NCBI GenBank assembly: GCA_964404095.1
Contig: CAYOIN010000012.1
Location: forward strand, 1 to 31,038
Reading direction: 5' to 3'
Length of the DNA stretch: 31,038 bases
From: CAZLQR01 sp964404095
GTDB taxonomy: Bacteria; Patescibacteriota; Microgenomatia; UBA1406; GWC2-37-13
Shown: piece after piece, positions 13,858 to 22,215 of the stretch
How positions within the stretch are numbered: position 1 is the stretch's first letter
Layout: each line of letters begins with the position of its first letter
Notes under the pieces: model-generated
The model's database searches: none
What the model saw: the letters and a program-made list of their open reading frames with translations, nothing else
Told to the model about the DNA's origin: nothing
Translations under genes and position numbers: made by a program

Positions 13858-14738
13858 TGCAGTCGGTACTTCTTTAAGAACCGAGCCGGTCTCCAAAGCG
13901 TCTTGTTGGTTCTGAGGTTTTGAACACCCAGATCCTGTTCAAAGTTGAGATGGATTATCCCTTTGCTACGCAGATGACGGGCAGTCTCAACCATGAGATG
14001 CTCGGTCACACCTGAGTATGTGTGATCGGTTTTTTCGTAGTGGATCATTGCAAAGTTATTGTGGAGGTGTTCAACAACCGAAAATCCAATTAACGTTCCG
14101 TTGTGGAGCAGTCCGGTTCCGTAGACATGAGGGTGTAGCGTAAAAACATTTTTCAATCCAATGATCTCATCTTCATTGAGGCCTTCTTTTTTTGAGGCAA
14201 CCCAGTTTTTTACCAGGGTCATTATCTGAGTTCGATGGCGAGCCGTGCTAAGGTCCAGCTGAGTAAATACAACATCGGGATATCTTGAACGGAAGGTCTT
14301 GATCATATTTCTCTTCTTCTTAAATCCAGCTCCCGATAGATGTACAATCGCATCCAGCTCGTAGACATAGTCGTGATTGTCGCGATCTTCGGTAATACTG
14401 AGCTCGGTGCGGACATCATCACCAAGCTGCGCAATGGTAGTGTGCGGGATGAGCTTGAGTGCTCCATTCTCCGGCAGCGATGTTATCAGCGATCGGAGGC
14501 TTTCTTGTATACGATGGTCTCCAAGCATCGAGTAGGTAACCCCAGTTCCGGTGTAGTCCTTGAGGCGAATCACAAGATTTCCATTGAGGAATGAGAGGGC
14601 TGTGTTTCGATCGGTATTCCAGCTATAGAGACTGACGAAGTTGAAGTCGGAGTAGGGGTCGAACCGTGAAACGAACCGATCAACGATCTGTTTGTCTGCG
14701 CGAGTTATTTTTTTGAATTTTGGAAATGCCGGAATCAT
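13836..14738 (-). CDS. DUF2156 / MprF C-terminal-like acyltransferase-fold protein
   Basis: A soluble protein of 300 residues resembling the DUF2156 family, the catalytic module of phosphatidylglycerol lysyltransferases (MprF), built from tandem GNAT folds. Diagnostic segments are RFDPYSDFNFVSLYSWN (25-41), GAGFKKKRNMIKTFRSRYPD and the second-domain stretch LRSKGIIHLNFEQDLGVQNL near the C-terminus. There are no membrane helices, unlike full MprF, so a flippase part is missing. Its ATG overlaps the stop of the EamA transporter gene by 4 bases (ATGA), so they form a two-gene unit, which may pair a cytoplasmic transferase with a membrane carrier. The aminoacylated or acylated substrate is unknown. 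The 3' end overlaps arginine decarboxylase. Confidence 0.8.
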   Translation of the reverse strand: MIPAFPKFKKITRADKQIVDRFVSRFDPYSDFNFVSLYSWNTDRNTALSFLNGNLVIRLKDYTGTGVTYSMLGDHRIQESLRSLITSLPENGALKLIPHTTIAQLGDDVRTELSITEDRDNHDYVYELDAIVHLSGAGFKKKRNMIKTFRSRYPDVVFTQLDLSTARHRTQIMTLVKNWVASKKEGLNEDEIIGLKNVFTLHPHVYGTGLLHNGTLIGFSVVEHLHNNFAMIHYEKTDHTYSGVTEHLMVETARHLRSKGIIHLNFEQDLGVQNLRTNKTLWRPARFLKKYRLHHHGSDR

Positions 14739-15637
14739 GATAGGAAGATGATGGAAAGGCCTACAAACGCCAGTACCGCGAGCACCCCTTTATAGACAAG
14801 TGTACTCTGCGAGATGTCCTCTCGAAACTGTTTCGGAAATACTGTTGTGAGCGCCCATCCATATCCCAGACCTATAAACGGTTGAATTCCGTTTACGACG
14901 CTCACCAGTGAAATAGGTCCGATCGAGTACGCATAGTAGGTGATAGACTTTGCAGCAACAAAGATCAGTTCGTTGAGGAAGAATATTGCGAGAGTCATCC
15001 GAGATGCGGACGTAGCGCTCTGAAAAAATGCTCGCCGGGTGTTGCGAAATATCGCAAGGAGTACGACTCCGCCAATTCCGATTCCCCAACTTTCATAGCT
15101 CAGTATCTGGGAGAAAGAAAGACTCGAAATAGAAAACTTTACCAGCACCGCAGCAGCAGCCCAAAAAATATTCGTTGCAACGATAAGCCAGAAGGCGGTG
15201 TCTAGCCGCCCTCTGCGTTTATTCCTCTGTGACGACGCAAGAAGCGAGGAGATAAGTATGATCACGAACCCTACGGTCTGTGGAAGGGTAAGACGCTCGC
15301 CAAGGAGAATGAAGGAAAGAACAAAGGTAAATATCGGAAGCGACTGTAGGAGAAGAATGACAATGCTGGTTTCTGATCGTGAAATAGCATTGAAATAGAT
15401 CGCTGCCCCCCAGATGGTAAGCGCACCACTCAGAAACAGAATGAGTGCGTCGCGAACAGGGAGTGTCGGGAAGCCGGTGATGACCCAAAATATCGTACCA
15501 ACAACGAGTCCGGTAATGGAGCCATAGATCGGCATTGCTCGATAGTCCTTCACGCGGTGCTCAACGACGTACTTATCGATAAAGTTAACAACAGTGTAGA
15601 TAATTGGACTCAAAACTGCATAAAATAGCCAGGTCAT
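14735..15637 (-). CDS. EamA-type drug/metabolite transporter
   Basis: A membrane protein of 300 residues with ten predicted helices in two EamA halves (DMT superfamily). The first half includes SPIIYTVVNFIDKYVV, GAAIYFNAISRSETSIVILL and FILLGERLTLPQTVGFVII. The second begins at FWLIVATNIFWAAAAVLVKF. Substrate cannot be inferred. It overlaps the DUF2156 gene by 4 bases and is transcribed first. The start MTWLFYAV is supported by a TATACT box 6 bases upstream with TTGCGT 17 bases further. Its promoter overlaps that of the divergent eight-helix protein. Confidence 0.9.
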   Translation of the reverse strand: MTWLFYAVLSPIIYTVVNFIDKYVVEHRVKDYRAMPIYGSITGLVVGTIFWVITGFPTLPVRDALILFLSGALTIWGAAIYFNAISRSETSIVILLLQSLPIFTFVLSFILLGERLTLPQTVGFVIILISSLLASSQRNKRRGRLDTAFWLIVATNIFWAAAAVLVKFSISSLSFSQILSYESWGIGIGGVVLLAIFRNTRRAFFQSATSASRMTLAIFFLNELIFVAAKSITYYAYSIGPISLVSVVNGIQPFIGLGYGWALTTVFPKQFREDISQSTLVYKGVLAVLAFVGLSIIFLS

Positions 15638-15643
15638 TCTGCA

Positions 15644-15672
15644 AGTATAGTGAGGGCGTCCTTGACACGCAA
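15644..15672 (-). promoter_or_regulatory. Leaderless promoter of the EamA transporter
   Basis: On the - strand TTGCGT (15667-15672), 17 bases, TATACT (15644-15649), 6 bases to the ATG. Its -35 box shares a base with the -35 of the divergent promoter. Confidence 0.7.
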
Positions 15673-15690
15673 GAGAGATCTGACTATGCT
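15662..15690 (+). promoter_or_regulatory. Leaderless promoter of the eight-helix protein
   Basis: TTGACA (15662-15667), 17 bases, TATGCT (15685-15690), 6 bases to the ATG at 15697. It is face to face with the promoter of the EamA gene, so only one polymerase could probably occupy the region at a time. Confidence 0.72.
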
Positions 15691-15696
15691 GATCGT

Positions 15697-16509
15697 ATGC
15701 ATCTCATATTCAAAAATAAACAAGCACAGTTCGCGCTTATCTTCTTCTGTGGATTTCTAATCTGGTGGGGTCTGATACAGTTCGGAGAGGAGCAGACGAG
15801 CCCGATGCGACAACTCTTTGCAGCACTCTACGGCCTTATTGCGCTCTGGGGTGGAGTTTGGGGATTGATCGGTGCAAAAAAATGGGGAGGCCTGAAAAGC
15901 GTCATGGGAAGATCCCTGATCGCATTTTCCCTTGGACTGTTTGCTCAAGAGTTTGGACAGCTTTCCTATTCATACTACATCTACTACCTTCACCAAGAGG
16001 TGCCGTACCCCTCGATCGGCGATATCGGGTACTTCCTCAGCATCCCGCTCTATCTGTATGGTGCATGGTCGTTGGGGCATGTAGCTGGCGTAAAGCTTTC
16101 ATTGAAGTCAGTTGCAGCAAAGCTCCAGGTAGTGGTAATTCCGGTAGCGATGGTTATCGCGAGCTACTTCATCTTCCTGCAGGGATATGAGTATGACGCC
16201 AGCGATCCCATGAAGGTATTTTTGGACTTTGGGTATCCGTTCGGTGAGGCGGTATATATATCATTCGCCGTTCTCGCGCTCCTGCTCTCGCGAAAGTTCC
16301 TCGGTGGTATTTTACGACCGAGGATTATTTTTATCATCACCGCGCTTTTTGTCCAGTATGTTGCGGACTTCACCTTCCTCTATCAAGCTCAACGTGGTTG
16401 GTGGTATGCCGGTGGCGTAAACGATCTCATCTATCTGATTGCCTATGTATGTATGACGCTTGCTCTCATGGAGTTTGATGGATTAGTAAAACGACTGAGG
16501 GCCTCATAA
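15697..16509 (+). CDS. Eight-helix membrane protein, possible sensor or signalling partner
   Basis: An integral membrane protein of 270 residues with about eight hydrophobic helices and short loops. The loop YPSIGDIGYFLSIPLYLYG (near residue 110) resembles the membrane sensory regions found at the N-terminus of some bacterial PAS/GGDEF and kinase proteins, but here there is no attached signalling domain. The frame is open upstream into the divergent gene, but MHLIFKNKQAQF at 15697 is the start because the promoter ends 6 bases before it. The next gene begins 7 bases after its stop, and a histidine kinase gene follows, so it may be the detached sensor of that kinase. The function is inference only. 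Confidence 0.75.
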   Translation: MHLIFKNKQAQFALIFFCGFLIWWGLIQFGEEQTSPMRQLFAALYGLIALWGGVWGLIGAKKWGGLKSVMGRSLIAFSLGLFAQEFGQLSYSYYIYYLHQEVPYPSIGDIGYFLSIPLYLYGAWSLGHVAGVKLSLKSVAAKLQVVVIPVAMVIASYFIFLQGYEYDASDPMKVFLDFGYPFGEAVYISFAVLALLLSRKFLGGILRPRIIFIITALFVQYVADFTFLYQAQRGWWYAGGVNDLIYLIAYVCMTLALMEFDGLVKRLRAS

Positions 16510-16515
16510 CAACCT

Positions 16516-16794
16516 ATGGACGTATACGCAAAAATAGCGGTAAAGATAATCCAACATCAGGAGGACATCATCGGTCCTATCGCGCTTGAGCAGGCAAAAA
16601 AAGTAACCGGACTATCGGTGGACTGGTCAAAGCGAGAGGTATCGCTTACGGGTGATGAAGGTAAGGTGCTCGATGCTCTCGTAAATCAGTACAAGGTACT
16701 GTTTGGACAGATGGCAGTGCATGCATGCCGTGAAACTGCGATGGAGTATGTAGCAGAACTCCCCAAAGGAAAACTACCGCAATTTCTTTCATAA
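16516..16794 (+). CDS. Small soluble protein of unknown function
   Basis: A 92-residue protein that I do not recognise. It is predicted to be mostly helical: MDVYAKIAVKIIQHQEDIIG, then a short beta hairpin (VDWSKREVSLTGD), then VLDALVNQYKVLFGQMAVHA. There is no signal peptide. It starts 7 bases after the stop of the eight-helix protein with no Shine-Dalgarno site, and is therefore probably in the same transcript. The kinase gene follows after 66 bases with its own promoter. The conserved-looking Gly and His-Ala-Cys (MAVHACRE) give no clear active site. A role as an adaptor in the signalling locus is only a guess. Confidence 0.65.
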   Translation: MDVYAKIAVKIIQHQEDIIGPIALEQAKKVTGLSVDWSKREVSLTGDEGKVLDALVNQYKVLFGQMAVHACRETAMEYVAELPKGKLPQFLS

Positions 16795-16848
16795 TCTTGA
16801 ACTCCTCGAGCGATCTGAGATTCGGATCACACGACCGGCACGACACGG

Positions 16849-16854
16849 TATACT
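16849..16854 (+). promoter_or_regulatory. -10 box, leaderless promoter of the histidine kinase
   Basis: TATACT with 6 bases (16855-16860) to the ATG. No good -35 box is visible at 17 bases. Confidence 0.55.
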
Positions 16855-16860
16855 GATTTT

Positions 16861-18243
16861 ATGTCAACCGTTGCGGGTTCGGTTCGTGATGCTACTGCTG
16901 CAAGCGATCTGAGCCATATTAATGAGGAGATCTACAAGAAAAATAGTGAGTTGGCCGAAAAGAACAAGGTTCTTTCGCTTCTCAGAAAGATCGATGAGAT
17001 TACGCTGAGTACGATCACCGATCCGCAGCATATTTCTGATCAAGTAGCGAAGCTCGTTCTGCAAGAGATCGGATTTCGGGGTGTGGGTATCTTTCTCCTT
17101 CATAAAACAGAGCTGAAAAATATTGCTATGGAGCTATCCGGAACGGTACTTGAGTATGAGCGCCTCCTCCTCAAGATCTTTCAGGAACAGTCCGTCTCGC
17201 TCATTGATCATAAAGACAATCTCTTGGTGCGGGTTGTAAATGAGCGTAAGAAGAAGGTTACGAAGTACCTCTTTGATGTGTTCCATCCGATGACCGATCT
17301 CAACACAGCCTCGGCAATACAGGGGAATATCCATGTCCGAACGTCGGTAGTTCTCCCACTGCTGGTCCGCGAGCAAACGCTCGGTGCCATTATTTTCTTT
17401 CTCAGTGAAGACGAGGAGTTGATTTCTGGACTGAAAGCTGATGTTATGGACCGACTTTCGGAGGTGATCGGCATCTCGCTCGACAATGCCATGCTGTACC
17501 GAGAGATTCAGGAGGCAAATGTGAAGCTTCAACAACTGGATAAGTTAAAGGATGAGTTTGTCTCAATTGCGTCACATGAGCTTCGAACGCCGATGACCAT
17601 CATCCGGTCATATCTCTGGATGTTGATGCAGGCACAGAACGGACTGCTCAACCAGAAGCAAAAGCTCTACCTCGATAGGGCGTACGGCTCTACGGTTCGT
17701 CTCATTCACCTCATCAATGACATGCTCGACACATCACGCATCGAGTCCGGGCGAATGTCGATGAATCTTGAGTCGGTCGATCTCCACTCGCTCGCCGCAG
17801 ATATCGTGAATGAGATAGTGACACGTGCAACACAGCTCGGAATAGCGATCAGTGTTGAAAATCGGGCTACTCCACCGGTTCGAGCAGATAAAGAAAAGAT
17901 TCGGGAGGTGCTCATTAATCTCATCGGGAACTCTCTCAAGTTCACACCACATGGTGGCTATATCAACATAGCCTTTGAGGTGGGCGAGGACACGGTACTC
18001 ACCAAGGTGGTCGATTCTGGAGCGGGATTCACACCTCAAGTACAGGCGGGACTGTTCCAAAAGTTTGGTTTTATCAAGACCGCCTACCAGACCAATAAAA
18101 GCGAGTCAGAGGGCACGGGATTAGGGCTCTATATCAGCAAATCGATCATCGATATGCATCAGGGAAGTATCCAGGCATCATCGCCTGGACCGGGAAAAGG
18201 ATCTACCTTTAGTTTTATGTTGCGAAGAATCCATGAGCAGTAG
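16861..18243 (+). CDS. GAF-domain sensor histidine kinase
   Basis: A cytoplasmic histidine kinase of 460 residues without membrane helices. A short coiled coil (about 18-45) leads into a GAF domain (about 45-205; VLQEIGFRGVGIFLLHK, VVLPLLVREQTLGAIIFFLS). A second coiled coil is followed by HisKA with SHELRTPMTIIRSYLW (phospho-acceptor His239). The ATPase domain has the N box REVLINLIGNSLKFTPHGG, G1 VVDSGAGF and G2 GTGLGLYISKSIID. Its last bases overlap the start of the first minor pilin gene, so kinase and pilin genes are probably one operon. A receiver protein without an output domain (12858-13298) is the nearest candidate partner. Confidence 0.94.
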   Translation: MSTVAGSVRDATAASDLSHINEEIYKKNSELAEKNKVLSLLRKIDEITLSTITDPQHISDQVAKLVLQEIGFRGVGIFLLHKTELKNIAMELSGTVLEYERLLLKIFQEQSVSLIDHKDNLLVRVVNERKKKVTKYLFDVFHPMTDLNTASAIQGNIHVRTSVVLPLLVREQTLGAIIFFLSEDEELISGLKADVMDRLSEVIGISLDNAMLYREIQEANVKLQQLDKLKDEFVSIASHELRTPMTIIRSYLWMLMQAQNGLLNQKQKLYLDRAYGSTVRLIHLINDMLDTSRIESGRMSMNLESVDLHSLAADIVNEIVTRATQLGIAISVENRATPPVRADKEKIREVLINLIGNSLKFTPHGGYINIAFEVGEDTVLTKVVDSGAGFTPQVQAGLFQKFGFIKTAYQTNKSESEGTGLGLYISKSIIDMHQGSIQASSPGPGKGSTFSFMLRRIHEQ

Positions 18244-18724
18244 TCGGCGCCGGCAGGGTTTTTCACTGCTGGAGATCATTGTGGCGATGGCGATCGTCGG
18301 AGGGTTATTTGTTCTTGGAGCAAATACATTATTTGCTCCTCAGCGCACCAATACTCTCGAGGTTACGATCGATACACTGCTTGCAGAGCTCAGTAACCAG
18401 CAGAATAAAAGCATGAATAGTGATACCGGCGTAGGGACAGCAAAAAGCAGTTATGGAGTCTACTTTACCGCCACCGGTTACACTACCTTCCAGGGATCAA
18501 GTTATAGTGCGGGAAACAGTACTAACTTTACAACCACAATCAACGAAAATTTACGCTTTAGTTCGATCGATCTGCCGGGTTCTCAGCTTATCTTTGCGAC
18601 CGGGAGCGGCGCACTTGCAAACTACTCAGCCAGTCAGACAACGGTTGTAATTCAGGATGCGGTGGGAGGTCTTACAAAGACCCTTACCGTTAATCAACAC
18701 GGCGTGGTAGAGTCGGTCCAGTAA
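18233..18724 (+). CDS. Minor type IV prepilin
   Basis: A prepilin of 163 residues. A short basic leader MSSSRRRQG ends at Gly9, the prepilin peptidase site, followed by FSLLEIIVAMAIVGG with Glu at position +5 and the hydrophobic assembly helix. The C-terminal domain is beta-rich and Ser/Thr-rich (GYTTFQGSSYSAGNS, LIFATGSGALANYS), like GspH/FimT-type minor pseudopilins. It starts inside the 3' end of the kinase gene (11-base overlap, different frame). It is probably part of the initiation complex at the pilus tip with the following three proteins. Confidence 0.9.
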   Translation: MSSSRRRQGFSLLEIIVAMAIVGGLFVLGANTLFAPQRTNTLEVTIDTLLAELSNQQNKSMNSDTGVGTAKSSYGVYFTATGYTTFQGSSYSAGNSTNFTTTINENLRFSSIDLPGSQLIFATGSGALANYSASQTTVVIQDAVGGLTKTLTVNQHGVVESVQ

Positions 18725-18738
18725 TACACCATATACCT

Positions 18739-21720
18739 ATGAGCTATACAAACAATCCACTTCCGATCCGGTCACCGGCGTTGGCGCAGATTGGGAGGTC
18801 GGTGCGTGAAATGGGGCAGATGTTAGTTGAGCTCGTGCTCGCCATGGGGTTGTTTGCTGTCCTTATCCCGTTTCTCACACAGGGTTTTCTTTCGACCCGT
18901 GAGGGGCAGCCACAGCAGGAAAAACGAATGATGGCAGTTGCCTATATGCAGGAAGCAAAAGAGGCGCTCCGCGTCATTCGTGAGGCAGGATGGGCAAATG
19001 TTCAGACCGACGGAACCTACCATCCTGTAGTCTCCGGTACTTCCTGGATTCTCACCTCAGGAACAGAGACCTCCGCAGATCTTACTCGAAGCATCGTGAT
19101 TAGTAGCGTGCAGCGAAATTCGAGTGGAACGATTGTTTCGAGCGGTGGAAGTAATGATCCCTCAACGAAGCTGGTTACGTTTTCGGTAAGTTGGACACAG
19201 CCCAAGGCTACCTCAATTTCATCGTCTTTTTACATGACACGCTATCTTGATAACGGCGCCTTCATCGACACGACCCAAGCGCAGTTTGATCAAGGAACCA
19301 AGACCAATACCACAACTACCAATGTATCGGGCGGCGAGGTGCAGATGGCAAATAACACGAAAGCCAAGTGGTGCTCTCCAGAGTTCTCATCTTCAACGAT
19401 CGATCTACCCGATGGGCCACCGATCGCGGTGGCAGCTACAGCGAGTGCATCAATCGTCAATCCTAACGATGCGGTTGTCGCGGTTGCACCGTACGCAACC
19501 ACATCTGCGAAGATGGCGCACATTCGCATCACCGCAAACACCGATCCGCCAACCTCATCACAACGAGGAACATTCACGCTCGATGCTTCAAAGTACAGTG
19601 ATTCGGGCTATGTTCCGACCGGAATTAATCTGACAAATAGCTTTAAAACAAACGATATTGCGACCTATACCTCACCGTCAGGGAAGAAATACGCACTTCT
19701 GGCAACAGACCTCGCAGATCATGAGGTTGTAGCGGTACTGTATGACGATGGAAATGCCTCCAACGATGCCGATACTTCAGGAGAGTTTGCAGATCCGGTG
19801 AATAAGATATATAAGTACTGGACCTACTTTAACTCGACCATCTACAACGCCTCGGATACCGGCATGCAGAACCCAACAGCACAAGCAGCAGACTCAGGTG
19901 GTGATGGAAATGGATTTGAGTCAAATCCTACGCGCGCATACTCCGCTAATAACTCGGTTGCGCAGGACGTAAACAGCGGAAGTGGCACCGGCACCAGCTG
20001 TACCGGATCTGACAAAGACAAGCATCGATACTACAACTACAATCTGTCGGTTAATACAGGCTCGACCATTCAGGGCGTCGAAATTCGACTCGACGCGCGG
20101 GTCGACAGCAGCACCGGAAGTCCGCAGCAGTGCGTGCAGCTTTCGTGGGATGGCGGAACAAGCTGGACGACAGCAAAAACAACCACCACTCTCACAACCG
20201 GTACCACGACCTATACCCTCGGTGGGGCCACCGATACCTGGGGGAGATCGTGGAGTGACACCGATTTTTCGAATGCGAACTTTCGCGTGCGGGTCATCAA
20301 TGTCGCAAGTAACACCTCAAGAGACTTCTCGCTTGATTACGTCGGTGCACGAGTACACTACAGTGGAGGCTCGTCTCCGACGAATGACCAGTCTCCTTTT
20401 GGATACGGGGCAACCTCGATCACAACCTTCGAGAACCGAGGGTACATGGTCTCCGGGGGGTACCTATATGTGTTCGATCTCAGCAACATCGATACCAAGA
20501 CGCCATCGAGTAGTCTCGACATGATCGGTTGCCGAATCGAGTTCGACGGGTTTGAGTGCCAGCCAGGCAACGGTACGAACAGGAAATACTCCGCAGGTGA
20601 GACAGGGACCTCATGGAGCACTACCGGTTCCCCTGCACATCCCGATACCTGCGCAGACGGAGGCAATATTGAGCTCTATGCAACAAACGATATCTACCCG
20701 GTCTCAGCAGGCGGGAGTACGTACATCTATGCCGCGGTTGGAGCGGGTACGAATCCAGAGTTTAACATCGCAAATGTAACCACACCGCCAAACTCATCCA
20801 GTAGTCCCGCGATTACCAGTAGCTCCTGCGGGCGGATATCGGGGGGGAATAGCGCATGGAAGTTGGCAGGTTCGTACGACTTCAACACAGCATCTGGGAC
20901 CGAAGAAGCTGCAAACTCGGTGTTTGCAAAGTCAGACGGGACACGAGCATATATATCGTCGAACGGCGGTTCAGACAGCAAGCAGTTTTACATCCTCAAT
21001 ACAACGACAAAGACCTCGCCGACCTTTCTTTCAGGTTCCAACAACGGAACCGGCCCGAGCACCGGTTACTACACCGGTACCGGCGCAAACGCAGAGCTGT
21101 TTCCACGTCGATCGATGACGGTGCTTAACGGGCAACGGATTGTGTTGGTTGGAAAAGATGGTGTCACGAATGCGAGCGATGCGGAAGAATACCAGGTGCT
21201 AAACAGTGAGACCGAGGCAACGCCAACATACTGTGGTGGGATAAACTTTGATCAAGGATTCAACGACCTCACCTCGGTTTCCGAGGCGGACTACGACAAC
21301 TTTGTGTACATGGTAGCGAATACGAACCTCAATGAGCTGAAGATTATTCAAGGCGGTCCGGACGGCACCTACAACGCAACCGGCACCTATGAGTCGCGCA
21401 TCTTTGACTCAGGGTTCAATACAACCTTCAATCGGTTCTTTACAACAACCTCAATACCGGCAAACACCGCTCTCAAGTTTCAACTTGCGGTTGCCGACGC
21501 GGTATCGGGAAGTTGTACGGGCGCTTCCTATGACTTTGTCGGCCCGGATGGCACAGCAAGCACCTACTATCAGGCAACCGGGAGTGCGGTTCTGGTAGGT
21601 GATTTCGGTAATTTTTATCACAATCCCGGGAGGTGTATGAAGTACCGAGCATTCTTCGATTCATACGATCAAAATCAAACTGCTGTACTCAACGACCTAA
21701 CAACAAATTATTCACCATAA
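18739..21720 (+). CDS. Very large prepilin-like protein, probable pilus tip adhesin
   Basis: A 993-residue secreted protein that carries a type IV prepilin N-terminus. The leader ends at Gly26, followed by QMLVELVLAMGLFAVLIPFL with Glu at +5. Residue +1 is Gln rather than the usual Phe or Met. After a pilin-like segment (about 30-180) there is a long Ser/Thr/Asn-rich beta region. It includes a beta-sandwich at about 410-545 (LSWDGGTSWTT, FRVRVINVASNTSRDFSLDY). Repeated propeller-like strands such as YLYVFDLSNID, RAYISSNGGSDSKQFYILN and NFVYMVANTNLNELKIIQGG follow. Several Cys could form disulfides. The layout recalls PilY1/PilC tip proteins, but fused to a pilin helix. It sits between two minor pilins in an operon. 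The adhesin role is inferred. Confidence 0.85.
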   Translation: MSYTNNPLPIRSPALAQIGRSVREMGQMLVELVLAMGLFAVLIPFLTQGFLSTREGQPQQEKRMMAVAYMQEAKEALRVIREAGWANVQTDGTYHPVVSGTSWILTSGTETSADLTRSIVISSVQRNSSGTIVSSGGSNDPSTKLVTFSVSWTQPKATSISSSFYMTRYLDNGAFIDTTQAQFDQGTKTNTTTTNVSGGEVQMANNTKAKWCSPEFSSSTIDLPDGPPIAVAATASASIVNPNDAVVAVAPYATTSAKMAHIRITANTDPPTSSQRGTFTLDASKYSDSGYVPTGINLTNSFKTNDIATYTSPSGKKYALLATDLADHEVVAVLYDDGNASNDADTSGEFADPVNKIYKYWTYFNSTIYNASDTGMQNPTAQAADSGGDGNGFESNPTRAYSANNSVAQDVNSGSGTGTSCTGSDKDKHRYYNYNLSVNTGSTIQGVEIRLDARVDSSTGSPQQCVQLSWDGGTSWTTAKTTTTLTTGTTTYTLGGATDTWGRSWSDTDFSNANFRVRVINVASNTSRDFSLDYVGARVHYSGGSSPTNDQSPFGYGATSITTFENRGYMVSGGYLYVFDLSNIDTKTPSSSLDMIGCRIEFDGFECQPGNGTNRKYSAGETGTSWSTTGSPAHPDTCADGGNIELYATNDIYPVSAGGSTYIYAAVGAGTNPEFNIANVTTPPNSSSSPAITSSSCGRISGGNSAWKLAGSYDFNTASGTEEAANSVFAKSDGTRAYISSNGGSDSKQFYILNTTTKTSPTFLSGSNNGTGPSTGYYTGTGANAELFPRRSMTVLNGQRIVLVGKDGVTNASDAEEYQVLNSETEATPTYCGGINFDQGFNDLTSVSEADYDNFVYMVANTNLNELKIIQGGPDGTYNATGTYESRIFDSGFNTTFNRFFTTTSIPANTALKFQLAVADAVSGSCTGASYDFVGPDGTASTYYQATGSAVLVGDFGNFYHNPGRCMKYRAFFDSYDQNQTAVLNDLTTNYSP

Positions 21721-21724
21721 TCGT

Positions 21725-22210
21725 ATGCAAAAACCAATCCGACATCTGCTTGGCACGACGATCATCGAACTCATTATCTATATGGGTATTTTTGGAACCC
21801 TGCTCATTGTCTTTACTCATTTTTTTCTAACGGTACTCGATATTAAGCGGGAGTCCGAAGCTATTTCATATACCGCTCAGGATGCCCGTTTCGTTCTTCA
21901 GCGCCTAACCTTCGATATTAAAAACGCCACCTCGATCACCACGCCAGCCTCGCTCGGTTCGCAGGGGAGCACGCTCGTTCTGGTGGTAAACGGCGTGACA
22001 AACACCTACGCACTCACCGGTACAACCCTGACCCTGAACGGTGTGCGACTGCACAGCTTCAATACCGATGTGAGCAATCTCTCGTTTCACCGACTCGGGA
22101 ACACAAATGGAAAGAACGCAGTTCAGATAGCATTTACCGTAACGGGGAAGGTGAGAAAAACAAGCGGGTTTCAGTCGACCATCATTCAGACTGCGGTTGC
22201 GATACGATAA
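21725..22210 (+). CDS. Minor type IV prepilin (PilW/GspJ-like)
   Basis: A prepilin of 161 residues. The leader MQKPIRHLLG ends at Gly10, followed by TTIIELIIYMGIFGTLLIVF with Glu at +5. The rest resembles PilW/GspJ-type minor pilins (SEAISYTAQDARFVLQRLTF, then DIKNATSI) with a small beta domain. It begins 4 bases after the stop of the large adhesin gene, without a visible Shine-Dalgarno site. It likely forms part of the minor pilin tip complex. Confidence 0.88.
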   Translation: MQKPIRHLLGTTIIELIIYMGIFGTLLIVFTHFFLTVLDIKRESEAISYTAQDARFVLQRLTFDIKNATSITTPASLGSQGSTLVLVVNGVTNTYALTGTTLTLNGVRLHSFNTDVSNLSFHRLGNTNGKNAVQIAFTVTGKVRKTSGFQSTIIQTAVAIR

Positions 22211-22215
22211 AGAGT

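Noticed and set aside
19982..20524. A 180-codon frame inside the large pilin gene
   Set aside because: It is an alternate frame of a Ser/Thr-rich coding region with no motifs; the 993-codon frame is continuous.
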